A stretch of 64,000 nucleotides of DNA from a bacterium HR33 (GCA_002923375.1 BEIJ01000001.1:1054001-1118000); one strand, 5' to 3'. Counted from the first letter of the stretch, positions 9,158-18,215 are shown. The notes: generated from the letters alone by a model not told the origin. Program-made: numbers and translations.

Positions 9158-9919
9158 TCACGTCGCCCCGCGAAGTTTCCTGCGGCATTCCTCGGCTATC
9201 GCCATGAGTTCGGAGCGGCCCAACGGAGCCGCCACAGCGTGTACCGCTCCGGGCTCGCGCCATACAACGACCTCGAAGCCGCGCGAGGATAAGGTCATCA
9301 CCTCGTCCTCGGGAATCTCCCTGCCCATTAACGAGGTGCCCGGAACCACGAAGTAGATGAGCGGCATCCCCCAGGAGCGATAATGCAGCGCGGCGCTTCG
9401 GACGCCGTCGATGTACGCGACCCTCCCCCCCACCAACTCCGCTCCGGGGATCTCCAACACCGGAACCGCGTGCCCCAGCCGTTCGGCAAACCACCGGGCC
9501 AAGTTCCTGGGATCGGCTTCCGCAACGATCCCTTCCGGCATTTCCCTCAATACCTCCTCCACGAACGGCTGGGCCAACCTTTCGGCGGAAGGGGCGGGAT
9601 GATAGAACAGCAACCACGCCGCTACCGCCGCAGCCGCGGCCGCTACCGCCCAAAAGGCGCTTCGTCGGCGCCGGCGTGAAGCCGCGGCTACCCGAGCCGC
9701 CGCCAGTTCCGCGTAAACCCGCTCGCGAAGCTCGCGGGGAGCGACAATGGACTGCCCGGCGCGCTTCAACCGCTCCCTCAGCTCGCGCTGCTGCGCGAAG
9801 AAACTCTGGCAAGCCGGGCACTGGGTATAATGGTCGAACGCCTCGCACAACTCGGCAGAGGGCCGGCGGGGCCCGGGTTCAGGCCACAAAGCTAGGCGCG
9901 TCTCCTCGCAGCTGGGCAT
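9158..9919 (-). CDS. Anti-sigma factor with zinc-finger domain
   Basis: A 253-residue membrane protein. The N-terminus has a zinc-binding anti-sigma motif (His30-X3-Cys34-X2-Cys37, with Cys4 upstream). A basic stretch is followed by one hydrophobic helix near residues 86-108, then a C-terminal extracytoplasmic domain of about 145 residues that I do not recognise. It lies 12 nt downstream of the sigma factor gene on the same strand, so it most likely holds that sigma factor inactive at the membrane. Confidence 0.82.
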   Translation of the reverse strand: MPSCEETRLALWPEPGPRRPSAELCEAFDHYTQCPACQSFFAQQRELRERLKRAGQSIVAPRELRERVYAELAAARVAAASRRRRRSAFWAVAAAAAAVAAWLLFYHPAPSAERLAQPFVEEVLREMPEGIVAEADPRNLARWFAERLGHAVPVLEIPGAELVGGRVAYIDGVRSAALHYRSWGMPLIYFVVPGTSLMGREIPEDEVMTLSSRGFEVVVWREPGAVHAVAAPLGRSELMAIAEECRRKLRGAT

Positions 9920-9931
9920 ACGGTCTCCGGT

Positions 9932-10414
9932 TCAGGCTCTGAGCCGCAGGCTCGAGATAGTATCGCGCACCGCGCCGCGGGCGCCGTAAAGGCACCGCTT
10001 GGTATTTTCCAACGACAGCCCCAGCAACTGGGACACCTCCCGGATATTGAAACCCTCCACGTCATGCAGCCAGAGAGCCAATCTGAAGGGCAGTTCCAGA
10101 CTGTCGATCGCCTCCAGCAGTCCCCTGTCGGTCACCTGGCTCAAGTCGCTAACGCCCGAGGTGCTCCGCTCGGGCGCGATCACGCCGGCCGGAGGGGTCC
10201 AGCGCGCTTCCTCGAGCAGGCGCCGGAAGAGTTCTATGCGGAACGCTGCTTCGGAAGCCGTGCGCCTTCCCGCACGCGCCGCACGCCTCACAGCGGCGGC
10301 CACCAGGTCCCCCGCTCTGCGCTCGGTCCCCTCGAGGCGGAGCGCCGTTCGGTACAGCCCGTCCAGGTGCTCCGAGAGGCGCTCCTCGAAAACCCGCTCG
10401 CGCTCCTTGGTCAC
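9932..10414 (-). CDS. ECF-type RNA polymerase sigma factor
   Basis: About 160 residues. The region 4 HTH is clear: LELPFRLALWLHDVEGFNIREVSQLLGLSLENTKRCLYGARGAV. Region 2 is degenerate but has the usual length. GTG 10414 is preferred over the upstream TTG 10420 because TAGCTT (10425-10420) ends 5 nt before it, matching the leaderless promoter layout seen elsewhere in the window. It is co-directional with its anti-sigma gene and divergent from the ABC transporter at 10535. No target regulon is visible. Confidence 0.8.
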   Translation of the reverse strand: MTKERERVFEERLSEHLDGLYRTALRLEGTERRAGDLVAAAVRRAARAGRRTASEAAFRIELFRRLLEEARWTPPAGVIAPERSTSGVSDLSQVTDRGLLEAIDSLELPFRLALWLHDVEGFNIREVSQLLGLSLENTKRCLYGARGAVRDTISSLRLRA

Positions 10415-10419
10415 CAACA

Positions 10420-10425
10420 AAGCTA
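10420..10425 (-). promoter_or_regulatory. Leaderless -10 element of the sigma factor gene
   Basis: On the minus strand TAGCTT is followed by 5 nt and GTG 10414. No Shine-Dalgarno sequence is present. The hexamer matches the TANNTT class found before other genes here. Confidence 0.4.
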
Positions 10426-10534
10426 ACCTCTTTCAAGACCCGGGAGTTCCCGGGCACGAGGGTTTCAAACTGGCGGATAGCTGTGCCTGGGGTTTATTGT
10501 AAGGGCCGCTCGCGTAACTACCCATGGGTGCCGA

Positions 10535-11467
10535 ATGAGAGAAGCTCACGCCGTAATATTACGCGACGTCACCAAGCGCTACTCCGGTCACACCGCCGTA
10601 GCAGGGCTGTCGTTAAGCATCCCTCGGGGCAGTCTGTACGGGCTGCTGGGACCCAACGGTGCCGGCAAGACCACCACTATCAGGATGGTTCTCAACATAC
10701 TGTTACCGGACGAGGGGACCATAGAGGTGCTGGGCCGGCCCGCCTGGGACCGCACGCTGGCGTCGCGGATCGGGTACCTCCCCGAGGAGCGGGGTCTATA
10801 CCGCAAGATGAAGGTGCTCGACCTGCTGGTCTTCCTGGCCGAGACCCGGGGAGTCGGGCGCAAAGAGGCGCGGGGCAAGGCGGGCGAGTGGTTGGAGCGG
10901 TTGGGCCTTTCGGAGTGGTCGGGCCGCAAGGTGGAGCAGCTTTCCAAAGGGATGCAGCAGAAGGTGCAGTTCATTTCTACGGTGCTTCACGATCCCGAGC
11001 TGTTGATCCTGGACGAGCCGTTTGCGGGACTGGATCCGGTGAACAGCCAGGTGTTGAAGGACACGGTGGTGGAGCTGGCTCGCGGGGGCACTACGGTTCT
11101 GTTTTCGACGCACATCATGGAGCACGCCGAGAAGCTTTGCGATTCGGTGTGCATAATAGCGCGGGGGAGGAAGGTGGTGGACGGACCGCTGAGCGAGGTG
11201 AAGCGCGCCCATGGGGGAAAACACGTGGTTCTGGCGCTTGAAGAATGGCGGGACGGATTGATCGACGAGGCGCTGCAAGACCGCTCGCTGGTAACCAGGG
11301 TGGACCGTTACGGCCAGTACGCGGAGCTCGAGCTGGCGGACGGGGCGGCGCCGCAGGAGGTATTGGAGAGAGTGCTCAGAGCGGGGGCCAAAGTGACTCG
11401 GTTCGAGGTGAGCGAGCCGTCGTTGCACAAGATCTTCATCGACAAGGTCGGGGAAGTGGCTCAATGA
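10535..11467 (+). CDS. ABC exporter ATP-binding protein (NatA-like)
   Basis: A 310-residue ATPase with Walker A GPNGAGKTTT, signature LSKGMQQK, Walker B LLILDEPFAGLDP and the H-loop STHIMEHAE. The C-terminal 80 residues form the DUF4162-like extension common in NatA/bacitracin-type exporters. It pairs with the permease that follows, whose ATG overlaps its stop (ATGA). Substrate unknown; Na+ export is a family example only. Confidence 0.9.
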   Translation: MREAHAVILRDVTKRYSGHTAVAGLSLSIPRGSLYGLLGPNGAGKTTTIRMVLNILLPDEGTIEVLGRPAWDRTLASRIGYLPEERGLYRKMKVLDLLVFLAETRGVGRKEARGKAGEWLERLGLSEWSGRKVEQLSKGMQQKVQFISTVLHDPELLILDEPFAGLDPVNSQVLKDTVVELARGGTTVLFSTHIMEHAEKLCDSVCIIARGRKVVDGPLSEVKRAHGGKHVVLALEEWRDGLIDEALQDRSLVTRVDRYGQYAELELADGAAPQEVLERVLRAGAKVTRFEVSEPSLHKIFIDKVGEVAQ

Positions 11468-12735
11468 GCAAAGTGTGGGTGGTGGTTCGGCGAGAGTTCA
11501 TGGAGCGGGTGAGAAGCAAGTGGTTCATCGTCTCCACGGTGCTGGGTCCGGTATTGATGGTAGCCTTCATAGCGGTGCCGATAATCATGGCTTCTCGCGG
11601 CACGGGAGAGCGGACCGTGGCTGTACTGGATGCCAGCAGCGGGGGTTTCGGCGAGCGGTTGACGGAGCAGTTGGATCAGGCGCCGCTGCTCAGAGCCAGC
11701 AGGGTTCCGGTGCCGGTGGGGCGGCTGGAGGAGGCGGCCGACTCGCTGGCCGAGTTGGTCGGGTTCAGGGCGCTCCACGGTTTTGTGATCGTTACCGACG
11801 CCGCGGTGGAAGACGGCAAATTGGAGTACCGGGGATCGAACGTAACTTCCATTGCGGACATGAGCCTTTTGAGGGGCCTGCTGGAAGACGCCGTCTTCGC
11901 CGAGCGGTTGAGCCGTGCCGGAGTGGATCCCTCGGTGGTAAGGCGCGCCCGCATTCCTCTCGAGTTCACCACCTTGAAGATCACCGGTGCTCGCACCACT
12001 CGAGCTTCCGGTGCGGGTTCGTTTATGCTGGCGTACGTGATCTGGTTTTTGCTTTACATGGGGATACTGCTCTATGGCGCGAACGTCATGGGGGCGGTGG
12101 TGGACGAGAAAACGTCACGGATCGTGGAGCTTTTGGTTTCGAGTCTCAGACCGTTCGAACTTTTGGCGGGCAAGATTTTGGGGGTGGGCAGTGTGGGGTT
12201 GCTTCAGTTCGGGATCTGGGTGGGTTTTGCGATGTTGGCCCTGGAGCAGCGGGACATGATAGCCCGCCTTTTGGGCCAGCCTGGGTTGGGAGCTGCCGGC
12301 AGCTTTCCGGAGGTTCCGCTGTCGACGGCGGTGGTTTTTCTGGTGTACTTCTTGTTGGGCTATTTCCTCTACGCCGCCATGTTCGCGGCGGTTGGGGCGA
12401 TGACCGGTAGCGAAGCGGAGGCGCGGCAGGCGGCCAACGCGGTGGTTATGGTACTGGTCCTCCCGTCGCTTTTGATGATCGGGATTTTGAACGATCCGGC
12501 GGGATCCCTTGCCGTTGCTCTCTCCCTGATCCCGTTTACCTCTCCCATAGCGACGCCGGTGCGCTGGGCTGCGGGGGAAGTTCCACCGGACGAGCTGGTG
12601 GCGTCTTTGGTGCTTTTGCTCCTGGGCCTCTGGGGTGTGATCTGGGTTGCCGGCAGGATTTATCGGATCGGGATCCTGGCGTATGGCAAGCGGCCCGGGA
12701 TCAGAGAGCTGGTTCGCTGGGTGACGGCTGGGTAG
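11464..12735 (+). CDS. ABC exporter permease (NatB/ABC-2 type)
   Basis: A 423-residue ABC-2 permease. The first hydrophobic helix follows RREFMERVRSKWF (about residues 20-42), a large periplasmic domain covers about 45-180, and five or so membrane helices follow from about 190. It includes the family motif VVDEKTSRIVELLVSSLRPFELLAGKILG. ATG 11464 overlaps the ATPase gene by 4 nt; earlier in-frame codons are inside that gene and are rejected. Confidence 0.9.
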   Translation: MSKVWVVVRREFMERVRSKWFIVSTVLGPVLMVAFIAVPIIMASRGTGERTVAVLDASSGGFGERLTEQLDQAPLLRASRVPVPVGRLEEAADSLAELVGFRALHGFVIVTDAAVEDGKLEYRGSNVTSIADMSLLRGLLEDAVFAERLSRAGVDPSVVRRARIPLEFTTLKITGARTTRASGAGSFMLAYVIWFLLYMGILLYGANVMGAVVDEKTSRIVELLVSSLRPFELLAGKILGVGSVGLLQFGIWVGFAMLALEQRDMIARLLGQPGLGAAGSFPEVPLSTAVVFLVYFLLGYFLYAAMFAAVGAMTGSEAEARQAANAVVMVLVLPSLLMIGILNDPAGSLAVALSLIPFTSPIATPVRWAAGEVPPDELVASLVLLLLGLWGVIWVAGRIYRIGILAYGKRPGIRELVRWVTAG

Positions 12736-12750
12736 CTTTAAGCACTCTCT

Positions 12751-14619
12751 ATGGTCGAAGTCATCGTGGTAGGAGGCGGCCATGCGGGCTGCGAGGCGGC
12801 GTCTGCCGCAGCCCGGATGGGAGCCCGAGTGTTACTCATAACCTCGAGCTTGGACACGATCGGGCAGATGTCCTGCAATCCGGCCATTGGCGGTGTGGCC
12901 AAGGGCACTGTGGTCCGGGAGATAGACGCCTTTGGCGGTATCATGGCGCGAGCGGCGGACCGGTCCACTATTCAGTTCAGGATGCTAAACCGATCGAAGG
13001 GTCCTGCCGTGTGGGCCCCCCGGGCGCAGTGTGACCGCACGATATATCGCAGGGCGGTGCGGCGCCTGCTCGAAGAGAACGACAACATCATGTTGCTCCA
13101 AGGCACTGTGGCGGCTCTCAAGTTGAGGGGTGACAAGGCGATAGGCGTGACGACCGTGGATGGGCGAGAGCTTGCTGCGGACGCCGTAATCCTCACTGCC
13201 GGGACGTTCCTCAGGGGAAAGATCCACATTGGAACCGAGACGCGGATTCCGGGTGGGCGCGCGGGCGATCCGGCGGCGGTGGATATAGCCGAGCAGCTGG
13301 AAGCTTTGGGTCTGGAGGTGGATCGGTTCAAGACCGGGACTCCGCCTCGGGTTGACGGCCGGACGGTGGATTTCTCCAAGCTCGAGCGGCAAGACGGCGA
13401 GATGCCCGAGTATCGGTTTTCTCATTTCGAGAGGGTGCCGCGGCCGGAGCAGCGTCCCTGTTGGATTACTTGGGCGGGCGAGGAGGTAAAGGAGATCATC
13501 CGGCAAAACCTGAAGGCGTCGGCCCTGTACGGCGGTGCGATATCTGGCCGGGGTCCGCGGTATTGTCCCTCGGTGGAGGACAAGGTGGTAAAGTTTCCCG
13601 ATGCGGAACGCCACCAGATATTCTTGGAGCCCGAGGGCCTCGATACCTGCGAGCTTTACGTAAACGGCCTGTCCACTTCCCTTCCGGTCGAGGTGCAGCT
13701 TCGCTTTTTGGCGGCGGTTCCCGGGCTGGAGCGGGCGCGGATGACTCGACCGGGGTACGCCATCGAATACGATTATTATCCTCCCCATCAGCTCACTCCT
13801 TGGCTCGAGGTCAAGGCGATCGAGCGGTTGTTCTTTGCTGGCCAGATCAACGGGACCACCGGCTACGAGGAAGCGGCGGCTCAGGGTGTGTTGGCCGGGA
13901 TCAATGCGGTGCGCCGTGCGAGGGGGGAGGAGCCCGTCATGCTGGGTCGGGATACCGCCTACATAGGAGTGCTGGTGGACGATCTCGTGACCCGGGGTGT
14001 GGACGAACCGTACCGGCTGTTTACCTCGCGGGCGGAGTTTCGTTTGTTGCTGCGGCAGGACAATGCGCTCAAGCGACTAGGTCCTCTGGCCCGCGAGTTG
14101 GGCATGTTGAGATCTCACGAGGTGGAGATCTTGCAACGGAGGTTGGAGGAAGAAGAGCGGCTTTTGGAATCGAGCCGGACCACGAGGGTCTCTCCGGATC
14201 AGGCGAATGGCTGGCTCGAGCTGTGGGGAGAGCGGCCGTTGCAGGAACCGACGAGAATAGCGGAGTTGGTCCGGCGGCCGCGGGTGCGGCTGCGGGAGCT
14301 GCTGCGGGCGTCGGGGGTAGAGTTGGCTCTCGGTGACCTCGAAGAAGCGCTCATGTCGGTAGAGATAGAACTGAAGTACGAAGGGTATCTCGAGCGCGAG
14401 CGCCAGGCGGCTCGGAAGCTCTCGGAGATGGCCAACTTTCGCCTGCCCGTCGACCTGCCCTATCTGGAGTTCAAGTCGCTGAGCACCGAGGCGCGGCAGA
14501 AGTTAGACCGCATCAGGCCGCAGTCTCTGGCACAAGCCGGCAGGATCCCCGGCGTTTCTCCAAGTGATCTCCAGAACTTGGTGCTAGAGGTTCTAAAAAG
14601 GCGGCGCCAAGTCGCCTGA
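12751..14619 (+). CDS. mnmG: tRNA uridine 5-carboxymethylaminomethyl modification enzyme MnmG (GidA)
   Basis: A 622-residue FAD enzyme of normal length that, with MnmE, modifies U34 of certain tRNAs. It shows the dinucleotide fold GGGHAGCEAA at the N-terminus, FLRGKIHIG, the family segment FKTGTPPRVDGRT, the FAGQINGTTGYEEAAAQG motif and an all-helical C-terminus. TAGCTT (12733-12738) lies 12 nt before ATG and is a possible -10 element. It precedes parAB, but the usual rsmG (gidB) gene between them is absent. Confidence 0.97.
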   Translation: MVEVIVVGGGHAGCEAASAAARMGARVLLITSSLDTIGQMSCNPAIGGVAKGTVVREIDAFGGIMARAADRSTIQFRMLNRSKGPAVWAPRAQCDRTIYRRAVRRLLEENDNIMLLQGTVAALKLRGDKAIGVTTVDGRELAADAVILTAGTFLRGKIHIGTETRIPGGRAGDPAAVDIAEQLEALGLEVDRFKTGTPPRVDGRTVDFSKLERQDGEMPEYRFSHFERVPRPEQRPCWITWAGEEVKEIIRQNLKASALYGGAISGRGPRYCPSVEDKVVKFPDAERHQIFLEPEGLDTCELYVNGLSTSLPVEVQLRFLAAVPGLERARMTRPGYAIEYDYYPPHQLTPWLEVKAIERLFFAGQINGTTGYEEAAAQGVLAGINAVRRARGEEPVMLGRDTAYIGVLVDDLVTRGVDEPYRLFTSRAEFRLLLRQDNALKRLGPLARELGMLRSHEVEILQRRLEEEERLLESSRTTRVSPDQANGWLELWGERPLQEPTRIAELVRRPRVRLRELLRASGVELALGDLEEALMSVEIELKYEGYLERERQAARKLSEMANFRLPVDLPYLEFKSLSTEARQKLDRIRPQSLAQAGRIPGVSPSDLQNLVLEVLKRRRQVA

Positions 14620-14642
14620 GGGGCCTGTCGGGTCGCTGTTCC

Positions 14643-14658
14643 TGTTTCACGTGAAACA
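14643..14658. other. parS centromere site 1
   Basis: TGTTTCACGTGAAACA is a perfect 16-bp palindrome identical to the widely conserved ParB-binding parS consensus. It is 24 bp after mnmG and 225 bp before parA. Confidence 0.95.
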
Positions 14659-14738
14659 AAATTAGAACGAGATCACTGCCCGGCACTAAAACGAGCTCGC
14701 TGCCCGGCGCTGCGGTGGCAGTGGCGATCGAATGCCAC

Positions 14739-14754
14739 TGTTTCACGTGAAACA
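14739..14754. other. parS centromere site 2
   Basis: A second perfect TGTTTCACGTGAAACA, 96 bp from the first (start to start). Paired parS sites next to parAB are a normal nucleation point for chromosome segregation and are usually close to oriC. Confidence 0.95.
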
Positions 14755-14883
14755 TCGGCAAGTCGTTATAAGACTTTACGCTTTGCCATTCGAGCGCTAT
14801 ATTGGCGCGACTCTGCGGTCCCACTAGGGAGACCGGGGCTGGCTAACGACTTCATAACTGCTTGATATAAAAAGAGATAGGCA

Positions 14884-15696
14884 ATGGCCGCTAGGGTTAT
14901 AACGATTGCCAACCAGAAAGGCGGTGTGGGCAAGACCACAACGGCCGTCAATCTTGCGGCCTCCCTGGCGGTAGCCGAGCGCCGCACCCTGCTGGTTGAC
15001 GGCGACCCGCAGGCCAACGCTACCAGCGGCGTGGGGATCGACCGGCTGACCCTCGAGCGATCCCTCTACGAGGCGTTGATGGACGGAGTGCCCCTGTCCA
15101 GCGTAGTGCGCAAGGAGATTCAAGTTCCCTTCCTGGACGTGATTCCTGCCAGTGCCGATCTGGTGGGTGCCGAGATCGAACTGGTGTCTCGTCCCGGCCG
15201 CGAGTACGTGATGCGGGACTGCCTCATTTCACTGCGAGAATCGTACGAGTTCATTTTGATCGATTGCCCGCCTTCGCTGGGTCTTATCACTCTCAACATG
15301 CTTACCGCTGCCGACTCGGTGCTGATCCCCATCCAATGCGAATACTATGCTCTCGAAGGGCTCTCCCAGCTGCTCAATACCATCAAGCTCGTGCAGCAGA
15401 ACTTCAACCCGGGCCTGGCGATCGAAGGCGTATTGCTCACCATGTACGACGCCCGCCTCAACCTTTCCAAGCAGGTAGCCGCAGAGGCCCGAGAGTACTT
15501 CGGCGGTCAAGTGTTCCAGACGCTGATACCCCGCAGCGTACGGCTCGCGGAAGCCCCGAGCTTTGGCAAGCCGATACTGCTCTACGACGTCCAGTCGGTG
15601 GGGGCGAGGAGCTACCTGGCTTTGGCACAGGAGCTCATCAAGCGCGTCGAGAGCAGAAGCAAAACCGAACCTACGGTGAAAGAGGCGGTACTGTGA
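14884..15696 (+). CDS. parA: Chromosome-partitioning ATPase ParA (Soj)
   Basis: A 270-residue Walker-type ParA ATPase that drives chromosome segregation with ParB. The deviant Walker A KGGVGKTTTAVNLAAS is at residues about 11-26, and LLVDGDPQANATSGVG and LIDCPPSLGLIT follow. Two candidate -10 elements lie upstream, TATATT (14798-14803) and TATAAA (14866-14871, 12 nt before ATG). It is translationally coupled to parB by a GTGA overlap. Confidence 0.96.
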   Translation: MAARVITIANQKGGVGKTTTAVNLAASLAVAERRTLLVDGDPQANATSGVGIDRLTLERSLYEALMDGVPLSSVVRKEIQVPFLDVIPASADLVGAEIELVSRPGREYVMRDCLISLRESYEFILIDCPPSLGLITLNMLTAADSVLIPIQCEYYALEGLSQLLNTIKLVQQNFNPGLAIEGVLLTMYDARLNLSKQVAAEAREYFGGQVFQTLIPRSVRLAEAPSFGKPILLYDVQSVGARSYLALAQELIKRVESRSKTEPTVKEAVL

Positions 15697-16568
15697 GCCA
15701 GGCATCCAATAGGCGCCTAGGGCGGGGGCTGGCCGCGCTTTTGGGTCCCTCGGTTCTGGAGCAGCGCCAGGGAGAAGAACTCCGCCGCCTGGGCCTCAAA
15801 GACATTCTCCCCAACCCGTTCCAGCCTCGGCGCGAGTTCTCTGAAGAGGCTTTGGCCGAACTGACCGAGTCGATGCGCGAGTCCGGCCTACTGCAACCGA
15901 TCGTGGTGCGTCCCGCCTCCGGCGGGCGCTACGAGCTGATCGCCGGGGCGCGCCGCTGCCAAGCCGCCAAACGGCTGGGCTGGGAAACGATCGATGCTTT
16001 AGTGAGAGACGTCGATGACCGCACCGCCCTTACCCTGGCGCTGGTCGAAAACCTCCAGCGGGACGCCCTCTCTCCGATAGAAGAGGCGAAAGGATACGAG
16101 CGACTGATCCGCGAGTTCGGAGCGACTCAGGAAGAAGTAGCCGGCATGGTGGGACGGGCCCGCTCCACCGTCGCCAATGCCCTGAGACTGCTTCAACTGC
16201 CCGAAGAAGTGCAAGAACTCCTTCATTCAGGCAAACTTTCGGCGGGACACGCCAGAGCGCTCCTGAGTCTCAAAAGCCAGCGGGAGATGGTTAAAGTGGC
16301 AAGGCTCGCCGTGGAGCGCGGACTGGCGGTAAGGGAACTCGAGGATCTGGCCCGCACCGCGGGAGCGGGACGCAAAACCGAATCCAAGCGGGCCCGCCGG
16401 AGGGTCGATCCCGAGGTGCAGCGGATAGAAGACCGGCTGCGGAAGAAATTGCAAACCGATGTTTTCGTGGTGCTTCGGGGAAAGGGCGGCAAGATCTCGA
16501 TAAGCTTCTACTCCGCCGACGATCTGCTGCGCCTGGTGGAACTGATCCTGGGCGAGGAGTACGCGTAG
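15693..16568 (+). CDS. parB: Chromosome-partitioning CTPase ParB
   Basis: A 291-residue ParB. It has the N-terminal RRLGRGLAALLG peptide that contacts ParA, the CTP-binding/ParB box with GARRCQAAKRLG and ENLQRDALSPIEEAKGY, a central HTH (ATQEEVAGMVGRARSTVANALRLLQLP) for parS binding, and a C-terminal dimerisation domain with GKGGKISISFYS. GTG 15693 overlaps the parA stop. The two parS sites upstream are its expected targets. Confidence 0.95.
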   Translation: MSQASNRRLGRGLAALLGPSVLEQRQGEELRRLGLKDILPNPFQPRREFSEEALAELTESMRESGLLQPIVVRPASGGRYELIAGARRCQAAKRLGWETIDALVRDVDDRTALTLALVENLQRDALSPIEEAKGYERLIREFGATQEEVAGMVGRARSTVANALRLLQLPEEVQELLHSGKLSAGHARALLSLKSQREMVKVARLAVERGLAVRELEDLARTAGAGRKTESKRARRRVDPEVQRIEDRLRKKLQTDVFVVLRGKGGKISISFYSADDLLRLVELILGEEYA

Positions 16569-17365
16569 TGAGCCGCACCCGGCGCTGGGTAACGATCATC
16601 GTTCATACCGACGGCAATCCGGGATCTCGTACTTACCGATTACCGCTAAGCCTGGTGCGGGCAAGCGCGATCGCAGCGTCGATCGTCGCCGGTCTAATCG
16701 TGATGGCTGCTATCTCGTACGCTCCCGTGGCTGGCACTGCGGCTAGCGTTCCCGGCTTGCGGCGAGAAATAGCCGCCCTCCGAGCCGAAAACCAGCAAGT
16801 CCGGCTGCTGGCGACCCGGCTAGAAGAAATCGAGTCGCGCTACGAGCAAGTGCGCGCCATGCTGGGCGCCGACATCGTCCCGCCGCATCCCGAGGAACAC
16901 GGAGGGCTCCAAGTGGTGCGTCCGGTGGTAGCCAGGACACCCGACGAGCCGCCGCGTTACCGCACGGGGCCGACCCTACCCGTATATTGGCCCCTCGAGG
17001 AGCAGGGGATTGTAACCCGGGGGCCGATAGGCAGCGGGACCGAAGCCGAAGCACACCCCGGCCTCGACATCGCGGTGCGAGCCGGGACCCCGATCAGAGC
17101 AGCGGGTGGAGGCGTGGTGGCGGAAGCGGGAGTGGATCCCGACTACGGAAGATACGTTCTGATCAACCACCCCGACGGTTATCAATCCATGTACGGCCAT
17201 GCATCCCGCGTCTTGGTCCGCGCGGGAGACGTTGTTCAAGCAGGCGAGGTGATCGGTCTTTCCGGCTCGACCGGCCGATCCACGGCTCCTCATTTACATT
17301 TCGAGATACGGCGCAACGGACAACAAATAGACCCCAGGTCGTTGATCCCGAGTCCACGGCTATGA
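16568..17365 (+). CDS. M23-family murein endopeptidase-like membrane protein
   Basis: 265 residues: one N-terminal membrane helix (about 28-50), a short coiled coil (LRREIAALRAENQQVRLLATRLEEIESRYEQV), then a LytM/M23 domain. Zn-ligand motifs are HPGLD (H-X3-D) and PHLHFEI (HxH), so it should be catalytically competent. The GTG start overlaps the parB stop TAG, and its own stop overlaps the bactofilin ATG. M23-bactofilin pairs shape the cell wall in several phyla, which suggests the same here. Confidence 0.88.
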   Translation: MSRTRRWVTIIVHTDGNPGSRTYRLPLSLVRASAIAASIVAGLIVMAAISYAPVAGTAASVPGLRREIAALRAENQQVRLLATRLEEIESRYEQVRAMLGADIVPPHPEEHGGLQVVRPVVARTPDEPPRYRTGPTLPVYWPLEEQGIVTRGPIGSGTEAEAHPGLDIAVRAGTPIRAAGGGVVAEAGVDPDYGRYVLINHPDGYQSMYGHASRVLVRAGDVVQAGEVIGLSGSTGRSTAPHLHFEIRRNGQQIDPRSLIPSPRL

Positions 17366-17760
17366 GCACCCGCAGAGAACCGCTTTCCGAACCGCGAATA
17401 TCGATCATCGCTGCCGGCATGAAGATCTCCGGCGAGATCGAAAGCGACGGGATTGTGAAGATAGAAGGCCAGGTCCTGGGTAACGTCAGAGCGGAAAAAC
17501 AGGTACTAGTGGCGAGAGGCGGCGTAATAGAGGGCGACATCGAAACCGCCGAAGCCATTGTGGGGGGCGAGGTAAGAGGAGCGGTTCAGGCCTCCGAGCG
17601 GGTGGAGGTGCAGGCCGGAGCGTCGGTTCAAGGCGACATCACGACCCCCAGAATCGTGGTCCAAGAGGGCGGAGAAGTAAACGGCCATCTCCGCATGAGC
17701 CCGCTACCTTCAGCTACCCGAACAACCGGACTGTCGCACCCGGCAGTGGCGCAAAGCTGA
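17362..17760 (+). CDS. Bactofilin (polymer-forming cytoskeletal protein)
   Basis: A 132-residue bactofilin. A hydrophobic patch SIISAGMKI-type start (ISIIAAGMKISGEIESDG) leads into the right-handed beta-helix with short repeats (VKIEGQVLGNV, GGVIEGDIETAEAIVGGEVRG, VEVQAGASVQGDI, EGGEVNGHL). It self-assembles into filaments without nucleotide. It overlaps the M23 peptidase gene by 4 nt, so the two are probably co-translated partners for localised peptidoglycan editing. Confidence 0.93.
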   Translation: MSTRREPLSEPRISIIAAGMKISGEIESDGIVKIEGQVLGNVRAEKQVLVARGGVIEGDIETAEAIVGGEVRGAVQASERVEVQAGASVQGDITTPRIVVQEGGEVNGHLRMSPLPSATRTTGLSHPAVAQS

Positions 17761-17912
17761 AAGATTCCGCTTATCAACACCTAATGTCAATTCGAGATCT
17801 ATAGCTCTAATATCTTGTGTGTCAGTAAGTTATGCGGCCAGCACTGGAGTCTGCAATTGTTGTACTGATCACTTGATGACGTGATACTGACGTGACGATG
17901 TAAATTTCGTCC
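17761..17912. other. AT-rich convergent intergenic region with short repeats
   Basis: About 150 bp that is clearly more AT-rich than the neighbours. It contains TTATCAACA (17771-17779), one mismatch from a DnaA box, and two TGACGTGA copies at 17877 and 17888, 11 bp apart. No gene or terminator hairpin with a T-run is seen. It lies between the convergent bactofilin gene and 17913-18215. Confidence 0.4.
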
Positions 17913-18215
17913 TCAGCTCTTTAGCGGTATTACAAAGCGAACGGTGAGGGTTTCAGCGGTGTGGGGGGTAACGCTACAGAAGCACTCTTGCCCGATCAGT
18001 CGTTTTACGCCCAGTAGTTCGTTCTCATCTATCCTGGGTACTTCCCTATAAACCACCTCGCAGGTATGGCCGCCAATGATGTGGAAGCTCACCGGCCGTC
18101 CCACCAGCCGCCGGTGAGGATCCACCTGATGGAGGTCTTCTGCAAGCCGCCTTTGGATCTCGGTGAGCTTTTCTCTGAGGACCGGATCGGTTACCGTCTC
18201 AGGGACGTCCGGCAT
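17913..18215 (-). CDS. Small hypothetical protein downstream of queG
   Basis: A 100-residue protein that I do not recognise. It has a helical N-terminus (DPVLREKLTEIQRRLAEDLHQVD) and then beta-type sequence including HIIGGHTCEVVYREVP. ATG 18215 overlaps the queG 3' end by 17 nt on the same strand, which supports a real, coupled gene. No signal peptide or membrane segment. Confidence 0.6.
   Translation of the reverse strand: MPDVPETVTDPVLREKLTEIQRRLAEDLHQVDPHRRLVGRPVSFHIIGGHTCEVVYREVPRIDENELLGVKRLIGQECFCSVTPHTAETLTVRFVIPLKS

Noticed and set aside
14513-14824. Minus-strand frame containing two FHVKQ peptides, recalling an RsmG start
   Set aside because: The peptides come from translating the two parS sites; nothing else resembles RsmG.
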